This document shows positions 42,006 to 50,672 of a stretch of DNA of 64,000 nt, piece by piece; positions within the stretch are counted from its first letter, which is position 1, and each line of letters opens with the position of its first letter. Origin of the DNA: UBA1664 sp964531715 (GTDB taxonomy: Bacteria; Pseudomonadota; Alphaproteobacteria; Micavibrionales; UBA1664); NCBI GenBank assembly GCA_964531715.1, contig CAZHEE010000001.1, positions 124,001 to 188,000 of the forward strand, in the 5' to 3' direction. The notes under the pieces were generated by a model, which was not told where the DNA came from, did no database searches, and saw only the letters and a list, made by a program, of their open reading frames with translations. Position numbers and translations under genes: made by a program.

Positions 42006-42761
42006 CTAGATAGTATCTTTATTATGCGATGACACTTTCGGCTTGGAAGGGAAAAGTGCCTGTTTTGCCGTATTTGCCGCCTTTGTCGCAAGTCCGCTGG
42101 AAATCGGGATAAAAACCTCTTTCTTCGCGCTGATGATATAAACGCCGGGCTGTATAAGACAATAAAGCCCTGCCTTTTCGATTATCACTTTCATGAACTG
42201 GTGAACGGGTAGTTGTGGATAATACGGCCTTGAAAATAATGCATGCTCAACATTATTAATTTTAAAATGGGCAGATGATAATAATTTCTCGATCTGCTCT
42301 AACGTATAGGGAAAACCAAGGCCAAACGGTGTATTGCCTTCCCGTGCCCATCGCCCCGCCCTATTGGGAAGCATGAGAATAAGCTGTCCTTCGCCTTTCA
42401 AAACACGCCAGGCCTCACGCAGATAAATTTCAGGGTCTTGTGCAAACTCGACATCATGCATCAACATTACGAGATCTGTTTCCTCTGCCCTGCTTGGCCA
42501 GTGGGTGCGTTTGGTTATCACGTAATATTCTTTGCCCTGTTCAGGCCATGATGGATGCTCATCATAAGCCTGAAGTGACAGGGTTTTGATATGCTTAATT
42601 TCACTTAAATAGGGAAAGGATGCGGCGGATGCGATGCAACTTTGAGGGGTGAAGCCATCCTTTAGGATCATTCTCTTAATAATAGGCGTTACATAATGTT
42701 GTACATACTCACCCAAAGGTGAGTTATAGAAAGCCTCAATCTTTGCCAAATCCACACGCAT
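42006..42761 (-). CDS. SAM-dependent methyltransferase, class I
   Basis: The 251-aa protein has the methyltransferase type 11 features: LVMLMHDVEFAQDPEIYLRE, WRVLKGEGQLILMLPNRAGR and FPYTLEQIEKLL. The canonical GxGxG motif is weak. This family is frequent in alphaproteobacteria next to hydroxyacylglutathione hydrolase, which is not seen here. The substrate is unknown. It is solitary, with a family E repeat upstream. Confidence 0.8.
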   Translation of the reverse strand: MRVDLAKIEAFYNSPLGEYVQHYVTPIIKRMILKDGFTPQSCIASAASFPYLSEIKHIKTLSLQAYDEHPSWPEQGKEYYVITKRTHWPSRAEETDLVMLMHDVEFAQDPEIYLREAWRVLKGEGQLILMLPNRAGRWAREGNTPFGLGFPYTLEQIEKLLSSAHFKINNVEHALFSRPYYPQLPVHQFMKVIIEKAGLYCLIQPGVYIISAKKEVFIPISSGLATKAANTAKQALFPSKPKVSSHNKDTI

Positions 42762-42810
42762 GAAATGAGTATAGGTATTTTTGGCGAAAATGGAATATTA
42801 AGTGTTAATG

Positions 42811-42916
42811 CCCCCTTCTCCCTTGAGAGAAGGTGCTGACCCCATACTTTGCGGATGAGGGGTATTGAAGGTTAGTAAACATCCCCTCACCCTAACCCTC
42901 TCCCCAGGGAGAGGGG
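42811..42916. repeat. Family E palindromic element (CCCTCACCC type)
   Basis: CCCCCTTCTCCCTTGAGAGA and the following AGGTGCTGACC are mirrored by CCCCTCACCCTAACCCTCTC and CCCAGGGAGAGGGG. The same type is inserted in-frame in trmFO. It lies upstream of the methyltransferase and downstream of mutT. Confidence 0.65.
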
Positions 42917-42946
42917 AAATGTTCATCTGTGGTTATATTTTCAAAA

Positions 42947-43417
42947 CTATAAGAACTGATGAATAAGCGGGATAAGTGGGATATCAGCGGCAGGCATAGG
43001 GTAATTTTTCAGTTCATGTTTATGAACCCACGCAAGATTTTGCCCTTCTTGCCCTTTGACATGCCCTTTCCATGTTCGGCAGACATAAAGCGGCATGAGA
43101 AGGTGGAAATCCTCATAAGAATAGGAGGCAAATGTGATTGGCTGAAGACAATCCGTGCCTGTCATGATGTCCAGCTCTTCCTTTAATTCACGAATGAGCG
43201 CATATTCGGGCGTTTCCATGTGCTCAACTTTACCACCCGGAAATTCCCAAAGCCCTGCCATGCTTTTGCTTTCAGGGCGTTGAGCCAATAATATGCGCCC
43301 ATCCGAATCAATCAGTAAGACAGCGGCGACCAGAATAGTTTTCAGATAAGGCAAAGGCGGGAGATCATCGCCAATCTCACCGCCTGAACATGATTTAACT
43401 TGGGCAAAATCCGTCAT
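42947..43417 (-). CDS. mutT: 8-oxo-dGTP diphosphatase MutT
   Basis: MutT hydrolyses 8-oxo-dGTP and prevents A:T to C:G changes. The 156-aa protein has the Nudix box GGKVEHMETPEYALIRELKE followed by ELDI, and GLWEFPGGK before it, plus LAQRPESKSMAG. Together with mutY it forms part of the oxidised-guanine defence. It follows the parvulin gene by 2 bp. Confidence 0.9.
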   Translation of the reverse strand: MTDFAQVKSCSGGEIGDDLPPLPYLKTILVAAVLLIDSDGRILLAQRPESKSMAGLWEFPGGKVEHMETPEYALIRELKEELDIMTGTDCLQPITFASYSYEDFHLLMPLYVCRTWKGHVKGQEGQNLAWVHKHELKNYPMPAADIPLIPLIHQFL

Positions 43418-43419
43418 AG

Positions 43420-44481
43420 CTACTGCGCAGGCGCAGGTTGACTTTCTTCATTTGTTTGTGGTTCAGCTTGAGCCTCTGTTTCCATCTCGGCTTCATCCGT
43501 TAAAGTTTCACTGCCTTCTTCCGCGGAGGGTTCTTCAACCACAATAGGCTCGCCGTTATAGTCAAAGACTGTCACATCGGTTTGCTCTCGAAGTTCCTGT
43601 ACTTTCTCTCTGATAACCGCTTGATTCAAATTCTCTTCAATTTGACCACGCACCTCTTCAAAACTTGGCTTTTCACGCTCACGCTCATCTTCAACCTTAA
43701 TCACGTGAAAACCGAATTGCGTTTGCACCGGTTCGGTTGTATATTGCCCAACTTCGGTTGAGAATGCAGCTTCTGAAAATGCCGGAACCATGGCTTCAGC
43801 CGTAAAATAGCCTAAATCACCACCATTCGGACCTGTTGGACCCGTTGAGTTTTCAGTCGCCAGTTCTGCAAAATCTGCGCCATCATTCAACTGTTCAATC
43901 AAGGCTTGCGCATCTTCTTGTGTTTCAACCAGAATATGACGCGCACGGCGTTCAATCACGGGCTCGGCATTACCGACAATATCCTCATAAGCCTGACGAA
44001 TATCATTGTCCGTTACCGCCTCATCAGTTAAGCGATTGACATAGACCGCACGGATGGCTTGCTCGCGTGCCTCTTCAATTCTTTCGGCAACTTCGGGATC
44101 GGTGCCATCTATACCTGAATTATGGGCGGCGTTATTCATGAGGTAAGTCACCAAATATTGCTCTTGCAACAATGGAAATATCTGCTCCATATCCATGCCT
44201 TCAGGCAAGCCTTGGGACGCTTGCGCAAAATCATTCATAATTTCCATGCGTGTGATTTCACGACCATTCACCACCATCACAATTGGGTTATTTTCCCCCT
44301 CGGCGAAAGCTTCACCATTATTTGTTTCCGCCTCTTCGCTTTCGGCGATAGTTGCGTTATCCATATCAACTACATTATTGCGCGCGCTCATGTGAACTGT
44401 CAGTGCGTATAGAATGGCTGCAAGAGCCACGATAATTGCAACAGCCGTCACAATATTTTGATTTGAATTTTTCTCCGCCAC
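43420..44481 (-). CDS. Parvulin-type peptidyl-prolyl isomerase (SurA/PpiC-like)
   Basis: The 353-aa protein has a short N-terminal membrane anchor (VTAVAIIVALAAILYALTVH), an acidic linker, a SurA-like N domain and a parvulin domain at about 185-275 (RARHILVETQEDAQALIEQL, GDLGYFTAEAMVPAFSEAAF, GFHVIKVED). The C-terminus is an acidic low-complexity tail. It probably assists folding of envelope proteins, fitting its position divergent from secA. Confidence 0.88.
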   Translation of the reverse strand: MAEKNSNQNIVTAVAIIVALAAILYALTVHMSARNNVVDMDNATIAESEEAETNNGEAFAEGENNPIVMVVNGREITRMEIMNDFAQASQGLPEGMDMEQIFPLLQEQYLVTYLMNNAAHNSGIDGTDPEVAERIEEAREQAIRAVYVNRLTDEAVTDNDIRQAYEDIVGNAEPVIERRARHILVETQEDAQALIEQLNDGADFAELATENSTGPTGPNGGDLGYFTAEAMVPAFSEAAFSTEVGQYTTEPVQTQFGFHVIKVEDEREREKPSFEEVRGQIEENLNQAVIREKVQELREQTDVTVFDYNGEPIVVEEPSAEEGSETLTDEAEMETEAQAEPQTNEESQPAPAQ

Positions 44482-44524
44482 TTTTTCACCTCATCATTTA
44501 ATATATTTGTACTATTAAAATGTG

Positions 44525-44552
44525 AGTATAGTGCGCAAATCGCGTTGTTCAA
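44525..44552 (-). promoter_or_regulatory. Promoter of the parvulin-mutT unit
   Basis: On the minus strand TTGAAC (44547-44552), a 16-bp spacer and TATACT (44525-44530) lie 44 bp upstream of the parvulin start. It is back-to-back with the secA promoter, so the two may be co-regulated. Confidence 0.55.
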
Positions 44553-44564
44553 GCGGAGTTTTGA

Positions 44565-44593
44565 TTGACGTGTCCGAAAGCGGCATTTATACA
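44565..44593 (+). promoter_or_regulatory. Sigma-70 promoter of secA
   Basis: TTGACG (44565-44570), a 17-bp spacer and TATACA (44588-44593) lie 34 bp upstream of the secA ATG. Both boxes are close to consensus. Confidence 0.65.
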
Positions 44594-44626
44594 CAAAAGA
44601 ATAGAGAAAAGAGATAAGAAACGCCT

Positions 44627-47350
44627 ATGGTTTTAAAATACGTAACAAAAGTTTTCGGCTCATCCAATGAGCGTGCCTTAAAGAAATTCACGAAAAGTTT
44701 GGAATCCATTAATACAGAAGAGGCCGCTATCAAGGCTCTCGATGATAATGCATTAAAAGCTAAAACAGGCGAATTTCGTGATCGATTAAAAGCGGGTGAA
44801 ACACTTGACGATATCCTGCCTGAAGCTTTTGCCGTTGTAAGGGAAGCGGCCAGCCGCACACTGGGACAGCGTCATTATGATGTTCAGATGATTGGCGGGC
44901 TGACACTCCATAACGGTATGATTGCGGAGATGCGCACGGGCGAAGGGAAAACCCTTGTTGCCACGCTCGCTGTCTACCTCAATGCACTTGAAGGTAAAGG
45001 TGTTCATGTTGTCACCGTCAATGACTATCTGGCAGAGCGTGATTCGGCATGGATGGGGCAGGTCTACCGCTTTTTGGGTTTAAGTGTCGGCTGTATCAAA
45101 GGCGGCATGAATGATGCGGAGCGCCGCCTTGCCTATGACTCCGATGTCACGTACGGCACAAATAACGAATTCGGCTTTGACTATCTCCGCGATAATATGA
45201 AATTCCGCCTAGAAGAAATGGTTCAGCGTGAGTTTAACTATGCCATAATCGATGAAGTCGACTCGATTTTAATTGATGAGGCGCGGACACCGCTGATTAT
45301 TTCTGGTCCTGCCGAGACGTCTTCCGATCTTTATATTGAAATTAATAAGGTCATCCCCGAGCTGACCGATGAGGATTTCGAACTGGATGAAAAGACAAAA
45401 ACCGTCACATTATCCGACGCAGGGGTTGAACATGCCGAAACCCTTCTAAAAGATACAGGGCTTATCAAGGATGGAAGCCTGTTTGACGCTCAAAATATCA
45501 CGATTGTCCATCATATTAATCAGGCCCTCCGTGCGCATAAACTTTTCAAGCGCGATAAAGACTATATCGTTAAAGACGGTAAGATTGTCATTATTGACGA
45601 GTTCACAGGGCGTATGATGGAAGGCCGCCGTTATTCTGAAGGCTTGCATCAGGCCTTGGAAGCAAGGGAAAATGTTGAGATTCAAAACGAGAATCAAACA
45701 CTCGCCTCAATAACATTTCAAAATTACTTCCGCCTTTACCCGAAATTGTCAGGCATGACGGGAACGGCCATGACAGAGGCGACAGAGTTTGAGGATATTT
45801 ACAACCTCCGCGTGATTGATATCCCGACCAATTTGCCGATTGCACGGATTGATCACGAGGATCAGATTTACAAGAATTTTAATGATAAATTCAACGCGAT
45901 TTTAAACACAATTCAAAAGGCGGTTGCGAAGAAACAACCTGTTCTTGTCGGCACAACCTCGATTGAAAAATCGGAACTTCTCTCCGCCGCTCTGAAGAAA
46001 AACAAGATTAAACATACTGTTTTGAACGCACGTCATCATGAGCAGGAAGCCTCCATCATCGCCAATGCAGGGATACCGGGCGCGGTCACAATTGCGACCA
46101 ATATGGCTGGGCGCGGAACGGATATTCAACTCGGTGGAAATCTGGATATGCGTATTGAAAACGAGATTAAACCGACCTTAAGTGAAGACGAAAAAGCCAA
46201 GAAAATCATTGCGATAAAAGATGATATTGCAAAACAACGTGAAGAAGTGAAGGCCGCAGGTGGCCTGTGTGTTATCGGGACGGAACGCCACGAATCGCGC
46301 CGTATTGATAATCAGTTGCGTGGTCGTTCAGGCCGTCAGGGTGATCCGGGGGAAACAATTTTCTTCCTCTCATTGGATGATGATTTGATGCGGATTTTCG
46401 GTGCAGAGAAGCTCGCCCCTCTTCTCGCTCATCGTAAAATTGGTCTCAAAGAAGGCGAGTCACTCACTCATCCTTTGATTTCTAAAACGCTTGAACGTGC
46501 TCAGGTCAAGGTCGAGCAGCAAAATTATGAAATTCGTAAAAACCTCCTGAAATTCGACAATGTCATGAACGATCAACGCAAAGTTATTTATGAGCAACGC
46601 CGCGATATTATGGAGGCAGACGATCTTTCGGACATCATCGCCGAAATGCGTAGTGATACAATCGCCGATTTGGTTGAGCGCAACATGCCGCCCGGCTCAC
46701 TTCCTGATCAGTGGGACACAAAAGTGATGGAGACTGAGGCCCTACGTTTGCTTAATATAAAAGCACCTGTCACGGTCTGGGCGGATGAGGAAGGTATCGG
46801 CGAGGAAGATATTGAGCAACGCCTGCGCGACATGGCTGATAAACATATGGCAATCAAGAATAATCACGTCCCTCAAGATGTGATGCGCCGGGTTGAAAAG
46901 GCGGTCATCCTTCAACATCTTGATACACAATGGAAAGAGCATTTGCTGAGCCTCGACCATTTACGCCAGGGGATTAACCTCCGCGCCTTTGCCCAGCGTG
47001 ACCCGCTCAACGAATATAAGGCGGAGGCTTTTGCTTATTTTCAAACCATGCTTGACCGTCTGCGTGAGAATGTCACATTAACGCTTTCTTATATTGATAT
47101 TGACCCTGAACGCTCTGCGCTTAACATTATGCCGCGCGTCAATCTGGATAAGGTCGAGGAAAGCCGCGATATGTTTAAGGCGCCATCCCACGAAAAGGCG
47201 GAGCCTGTAAAGCTCACCCCTGTTCGTAATGAATTTGATGAGAGTGACCATGCAACTTGGGTCAATACACCGCGCAATGCCCCCTGCCCTTGCGGATCCG
47301 GTAAAAAATACAAACATTGCCATGGTGCAGTTGCTGCAAATGGGTCGTGA
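44627..47350 (+). CDS. secA: Protein translocase ATPase SecA
   Basis: SecA drives preproteins through SecYEG. Walker A is MRTGEGKTL, the DEAD-like box is IIDEVDSILIDEA, and GRSGRQGDPG marks the second motor domain. The C-terminus carries the zinc-binding SEC-C motif APCPCGSGKKYKHCHG that contacts SecB. At 907 aa it is full length. secD, secF and yajC lie a few kb away on the other strand. Confidence 0.98.
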   Translation: MVLKYVTKVFGSSNERALKKFTKSLESINTEEAAIKALDDNALKAKTGEFRDRLKAGETLDDILPEAFAVVREAASRTLGQRHYDVQMIGGLTLHNGMIAEMRTGEGKTLVATLAVYLNALEGKGVHVVTVNDYLAERDSAWMGQVYRFLGLSVGCIKGGMNDAERRLAYDSDVTYGTNNEFGFDYLRDNMKFRLEEMVQREFNYAIIDEVDSILIDEARTPLIISGPAETSSDLYIEINKVIPELTDEDFELDEKTKTVTLSDAGVEHAETLLKDTGLIKDGSLFDAQNITIVHHINQALRAHKLFKRDKDYIVKDGKIVIIDEFTGRMMEGRRYSEGLHQALEARENVEIQNENQTLASITFQNYFRLYPKLSGMTGTAMTEATEFEDIYNLRVIDIPTNLPIARIDHEDQIYKNFNDKFNAILNTIQKAVAKKQPVLVGTTSIEKSELLSAALKKNKIKHTVLNARHHEQEASIIANAGIPGAVTIATNMAGRGTDIQLGGNLDMRIENEIKPTLSEDEKAKKIIAIKDDIAKQREEVKAAGGLCVIGTERHESRRIDNQLRGRSGRQGDPGETIFFLSLDDDLMRIFGAEKLAPLLAHRKIGLKEGESLTHPLISKTLERAQVKVEQQNYEIRKNLLKFDNVMNDQRKVIYEQRRDIMEADDLSDIIAEMRSDTIADLVERNMPPGSLPDQWDTKVMETEALRLLNIKAPVTVWADEEGIGEEDIEQRLRDMADKHMAIKNNHVPQDVMRRVEKAVILQHLDTQWKEHLLSLDHLRQGINLRAFAQRDPLNEYKAEAFAYFQTMLDRLRENVTLTLSYIDIDPERSALNIMPRVNLDKVEESRDMFKAPSHEKAEPVKLTPVRNEFDESDHATWVNTPRNAPCPCGSGKKYKHCHGAVAANGS

Positions 47351-47354
47351 AGTG

Positions 47355-47385
47355 TTGATTAGATGGAAGGATTATAGGATTTTAA
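47355..47385. repeat. Short family G phrase after secA
   Basis: TGATTAGATGGAAGGATTAT followed by AGGATTTTAA is similar to other GGAT-rich phrases. The first codons of the next gene (CATCATCTCATCCCTTTATT) look like the complementary half, so this gene's N-terminus may partly derive from the repeat. Confidence 0.3.
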
Positions 47386-47415
47386 AAACAAATAGTTTCG
47401 TATAAACTTATATCC

Positions 47416-48132
47416 ATGACTACAAAAATTCTTTCATCATCTCATCCCTTTATTCCTTCATCTTGCCACAAAGGCAATGTTCTGTTTATTATTCTTATTG
47501 CTGTTGGATTATTCGCTGCCCTCACCTACGCTGTGTCAAGCAGCTTTCGCGGTGGCTCGAACACTATCTCGGAAGAGCAAGCCCGCATAAGCGCAGGCGA
47601 AATTCTACGCAACATGCAATCTATGAAGCAAGGTTACGATTACCTTTGGAATCAGCAAGGATGCTCCATGGATGATATCAGCTTCCAATCCGCAAATGGC
47701 GATATCGGCTCAGTCACATTTACCGATTCAGGGGATGATGGCGATACTGAATGTGAGATATTCTCGCCACTTGGTGCAGGCATCGGCTATCCCCCTAATC
47801 TTGACCAATATCAGGTTTCGGCAAGCGCAGGGACGGCTCTTGGAAAATTCCTCTTTTGGTTTGCAGGTAATGAGCCTACCGGCACCTATGGTATAGACAG
47901 CCTCGGCACAGCCTCTGACGACCATATGGTTTTCCTCCAGGCCGTAAACCCATCTATCTGCCAAGCGGTTAACAAGATTCTTAATTATGACAATCATACC
48001 ACTGATTTAGTTGATGCAGGCGATGTTATCGGTGATGCCGCCGGAAATGTATTTCAAGGTCGCACCGCAGGTTGCCGCGCGAGAGCTGCAGGCGGTCCTT
48101 ATGATATTTTTTATGTTATGCAGGAATTGTAA
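47416..48132 (+). CDS. Hypothetical membrane-anchored, pilin-like protein
   Basis: The 238-aa product has one N-terminal membrane helix (GNVLFIILIAVGLFAALTYA) preceded by HK, reminiscent of a prepilin-like leader, and a soluble part with four or more cysteines. Glu5 of true type IV pilins is missing. The mature part contains SISEEQARISAGEILRNMQ-like helix NTISEEQARISAGEILRNMQ. I do not recognise the family. It stands alone after secA. The residues before the helix may come from a repeat. Confidence 0.6.
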   Translation: MTTKILSSSHPFIPSSCHKGNVLFIILIAVGLFAALTYAVSSSFRGGSNTISEEQARISAGEILRNMQSMKQGYDYLWNQQGCSMDDISFQSANGDIGSVTFTDSGDDGDTECEIFSPLGAGIGYPPNLDQYQVSASAGTALGKFLFWFAGNEPTGTYGIDSLGTASDDHMVFLQAVNPSICQAVNKILNYDNHTTDLVDAGDVIGDAAGNVFQGRTAGCRARAAGGPYDIFYVMQEL

Positions 48133-48221
48133 AATACCCGTCACTAAAGGGATTGTTTCTACATTCCAATCGTTCCCTAACCGCGGAGTTTAAGAGTAAA
48201 AAAAGTTCTTTTTTAATAAAA

Positions 48222-48257
48222 TCTTTGTGATCTCTGTGACCTCTGCGGTGAAAAATA
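48222..48257. repeat. Family I phrase
   Basis: TCTTTGTGATCTCTGTGACC followed by TCTGCGGTG belongs to the same phrase family as 8009-8037 and 52258-52285. It lies between two convergent genes. Confidence 0.4.
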
Positions 48258-48258
48258 T

Positions 48259-48281
48259 GACCCCGCATTAAATGCGGGGTT
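48259..48281. repeat. CCCCG hairpin (family H), possible terminator of fabH
   Basis: ACCCCGCATT and AATGCGGGGT form a hairpin of about 9-10 bp. On the minus strand it is followed by TCATATTTTTC, so it could terminate the rpmF-plsX-fabH transcript. It is the same palindrome type as the ends of GIY-YIG mini-element 2. Confidence 0.55.
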
Positions 48282-48317
48282 GCGTTATTGGAAAATCTTC
48301 ATGCCCAAGTCTTCAGC

Positions 48318-49283
48318 CTAATACCGCACCAAAGCCGAGCCCCATGTAAAGCCACCGCCCATGGCCTCCATGAGGAGTAAATCATCCCGTTTAATCTTCC
48401 CCTCACGAATGGCACAATCGAGCGCGAGCGGAATAGAGGCAGCGGATGTATTCCCATGATTTTCAAGGGTTGTAATGACCTTTTCCATCGGCATATTCAG
48501 CCTCTTCGCCGTTGCCTCAATAATGCGGATATTCGCCTGATGCGGTACCATCCAGTCAATATCAGACGCACTTAAATTATTCTCGCGCAAGGCTTCATCA
48601 ACGGCCGCCGCCATCGCCTCAACCGCAAATTTAAACACCTCGCGACCTAGCATGGTAAGGTGCCCTGTCTCACCGGTCGTGCTTACACCGCCGCTTGTTT
48701 TCAACATCTCACTATAATGTCCGTTGCTGTGGAGATGGGTAGACAACAAACCTTTTTCGGCATCATTCGTTGCGCCAAGGATAACCGCGCCAGCCCCATC
48801 GCCGAATAAAACGCAAGTCGTGCGATCCTGCCAGTTGAGAATAGCGGACATTTTCTCCGCCCCAATTACAAGAATGGGTTTGTCGTTTCCGTTTTTGAAA
48901 AAGCCGTTAGCAACGCTTAACGCATAAACAAAACCGCTACATACCGCCTGAACATCAAAGGCCATACAGCCGTTATCAATGCCTAGCTTTGCCTGAACCA
49001 AGGCCGCCGTGGAAGGAAATGTCAAATCAGGAGTCGTTGTCGCAACAATTATTCCGCCGATGTCATTCGGATTTAATGAAGCGGCCTCTAAAGCCTTTTT
49101 TGCGGCCTCAACCGCCATATCGGATGTGGTTTCACTATCCGCCGCGAAATGGCGGTTTTTTATTCCACTACGGCTAAAAATCCATTCATCCGATGTATCA
49201 ACAGTTTTCGATAAATCGTTGTTGGACATTCTTTTTTTTGGCAAATACGACCCCGTACCGAGTATATGTGCGTTGAAGACCAT
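48318..49283 (-). CDS. fabH: Beta-ketoacyl-ACP synthase III
   Basis: FabH starts fatty acid synthesis by condensing acetyl-CoA with malonyl-ACP. The catalytic triad is visible: Cys115 in VQAVCSGFVYAL, His in MVPHQANIRI and Asn in ENHGNTSAASIP. At 321 aa it has the family length. It follows plsX by 2 bp in the conserved rpmF-plsX-fabH operon. Confidence 0.97.
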   Translation of the reverse strand: MVFNAHILGTGSYLPKKRMSNNDLSKTVDTSDEWIFSRSGIKNRHFAADSETTSDMAVEAAKKALEAASLNPNDIGGIIVATTTPDLTFPSTAALVQAKLGIDNGCMAFDVQAVCSGFVYALSVANGFFKNGNDKPILVIGAEKMSAILNWQDRTTCVLFGDGAGAVILGATNDAEKGLLSTHLHSNGHYSEMLKTSGGVSTTGETGHLTMLGREVFKFAVEAMAAAVDEALRENNLSASDIDWMVPHQANIRIIEATAKRLNMPMEKVITTLENHGNTSAASIPLALDCAIREGKIKRDDLLLMEAMGGGFTWGSALVRY

Positions 49284-49285
49284 AA

Positions 49286-50374
49286 CTACACAACCCCTTC
49301 GGCAGTGTCGGCCGTAATACCCATTGCGGCTTCGGCCTCGTCAAAGCCTTCAATTTCGCGGACAACATCATCATTGAAGCCTTGCGCCGCCATGTTTGCC
49401 GCGACAAGAATGGCGCGTGAAAATGCATAAGCATCCGCGCCACCATGACTTTTAACGCAAATTCCTTTCAACCCTAAAAACAATCCGCCATTATATTGAC
49501 GCGGGTCCATACGGTTTTTGATACGGTTAAAGACAGGTTTGTTGAGCAGATAGCCAAGTTTTGTGAAAGGTGAACGCCGAAACTCTTCCGTCATGACATT
49601 CTTATAAAAATGCCCGACCCCTTCCGCGGTTTTGAGCGCGATATTGCCTGTAAAACCGTCCGTCACAATCACATCTACCGTGCCTTTTGTGATATCATCC
49701 CCCTCGATAAACCCTTGATAATCCCCAGGAATAGACACGGAGCGCAGCAAGCCATCCGTTGCGCGAAGCACATCATTGCCCTTAATCTGCTCCGACCCGA
49801 CATTGAGCAAGCCGACAGTCGGGCATGGCAGATTCATAACAGCCTTGGCAAAGACTGACCCCAAAATCGCAAATTGTGCCAGATTTTCAGAGTCGCACGA
49901 GATATTGGCCCCAAGGTCGAGCATAACGCTCCGCCCCCTTATAGTCGGTATCATGCTTGCAATCGCCGGGCGTTGAATACCGGGGAGCGTTTTCAGCATA
50001 AGTTTTGCCATTGCCATGAGTGCGCCTGTATTACCGCCCGATACGATAGAGCTGGCGCGCCCTTCTGCAACCGCATTGATTGCAAGGCGCATAGATGATT
50101 CTTTACCTTTACGAAGTGCATCGGATGGCAGGGCGGAGCTGGAAATTGTATGCGGCGTATGGTGAATTGTCACGGTTTTGGCAAGTTCAGGATAACTTTC
50201 GAGCTGTCGCTTGATGGCTGTCTCGCTCCCGAATGCAAGGAATTTAAGATGAGGCTTTTCCTCCAAAGCAATCGCCGCACCCGGGATAACGGCCTCAACA
50301 CCGGAATCGCCACCCATCGCGTCAAGGGCGATAATGATTTCTTTATGTGATGAAGGAATAATGTCTTTTGACAC
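49286..50374 (-). CDS. plsX: Phosphate acyltransferase PlsX
   Basis: PlsX makes acyl-phosphate from acyl-ACP for phospholipid synthesis. Signatures are ALDAMGGDSGVEAVIPGAAI, SIVSGGNTGALMAMAKL and MLDLGANISCDSENLAQFA. At 362 aa it has normal length. It is translated between rpmF and fabH. Confidence 0.97.
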   Translation of the reverse strand: MSKDIIPSSHKEIIIALDAMGGDSGVEAVIPGAAIALEEKPHLKFLAFGSETAIKRQLESYPELAKTVTIHHTPHTISSSALPSDALRKGKESSMRLAINAVAEGRASSIVSGGNTGALMAMAKLMLKTLPGIQRPAIASMIPTIRGRSVMLDLGANISCDSENLAQFAILGSVFAKAVMNLPCPTVGLLNVGSEQIKGNDVLRATDGLLRSVSIPGDYQGFIEGDDITKGTVDVIVTDGFTGNIALKTAEGVGHFYKNVMTEEFRRSPFTKLGYLLNKPVFNRIKNRMDPRQYNGGLFLGLKGICVKSHGGADAYAFSRAILVAANMAAQGFNDDVVREIEGFDEAEAAMGITADTAEGVV

Positions 50375-50379
50375 GTGAA

Positions 50380-50413
50380 AACGCCTTATTAAACGAGGTA
50401 AAAATAAGGCGTT
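50380..50413 (-). terminator. Stem-loop between rpmF and plsX
   Basis: AACGCCTTATT (50380-50390) and AATAAGGCGTT (50403-50413) form an 11-bp stem with a 12-nt loop, followed on the minus strand by only four Ts. It probably attenuates transcription after the highly expressed rpmF rather than ending it. Confidence 0.5.
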
Positions 50414-50424
50414 AGAATAACAGC

Positions 50425-50604
50425 TTAATCTTGCGCGTCAATAATTTGCTTGCCACGATACATACCTGATTTCAGGTCAATATGATGGCGGCGTTTGATT
50501 TCGCCGGTCGTACTGTCCTCAACGACATTTGTTGCGGTAAGTGCATGGTGGCTGCGGCGCATACCGCGTTTTGACTGTGTTGTTTTTCTCTTTGGAACTG
50601 CCAT
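50425..50604 (-). CDS. rpmF: 50S ribosomal protein L32
   Basis: The reverse strand encodes a 59-aa protein beginning MAVPKRKTTQSKRGMRRSHH, the hallmark start of L32, and ending YRGKQIIDAQD. It lacks the zinc-binding cysteines, as usual in alphaproteobacteria. It leads rpmF-plsX-fabH, a conserved operon linking ribosome and lipid synthesis. An AGAGAG purine run precedes the ATG. Confidence 0.96.
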   Translation of the reverse strand: MAVPKRKTTQSKRGMRRSHHALTATNVVEDSTTGEIKRRHHIDLKSGMYRGKQIIDAQD

Positions 50605-50636
50605 TGCTCGTCTCTCTTTTAATAATTATTTGCTGA

Positions 50637-50665
50637 GTATTAATGTTTTAAGGCCAGAATTGCAA
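50637..50665 (-). promoter_or_regulatory. Candidate promoter of rpmF-plsX-fabH
   Basis: On the minus strand TTGCAA (50660-50665), a 17-bp spacer and TAATAC (50637-50642) lie about 33 bp upstream of rpmF, in the gap after secF. Confidence 0.5.
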
Positions 50666-50672
50666 GGGGTTT

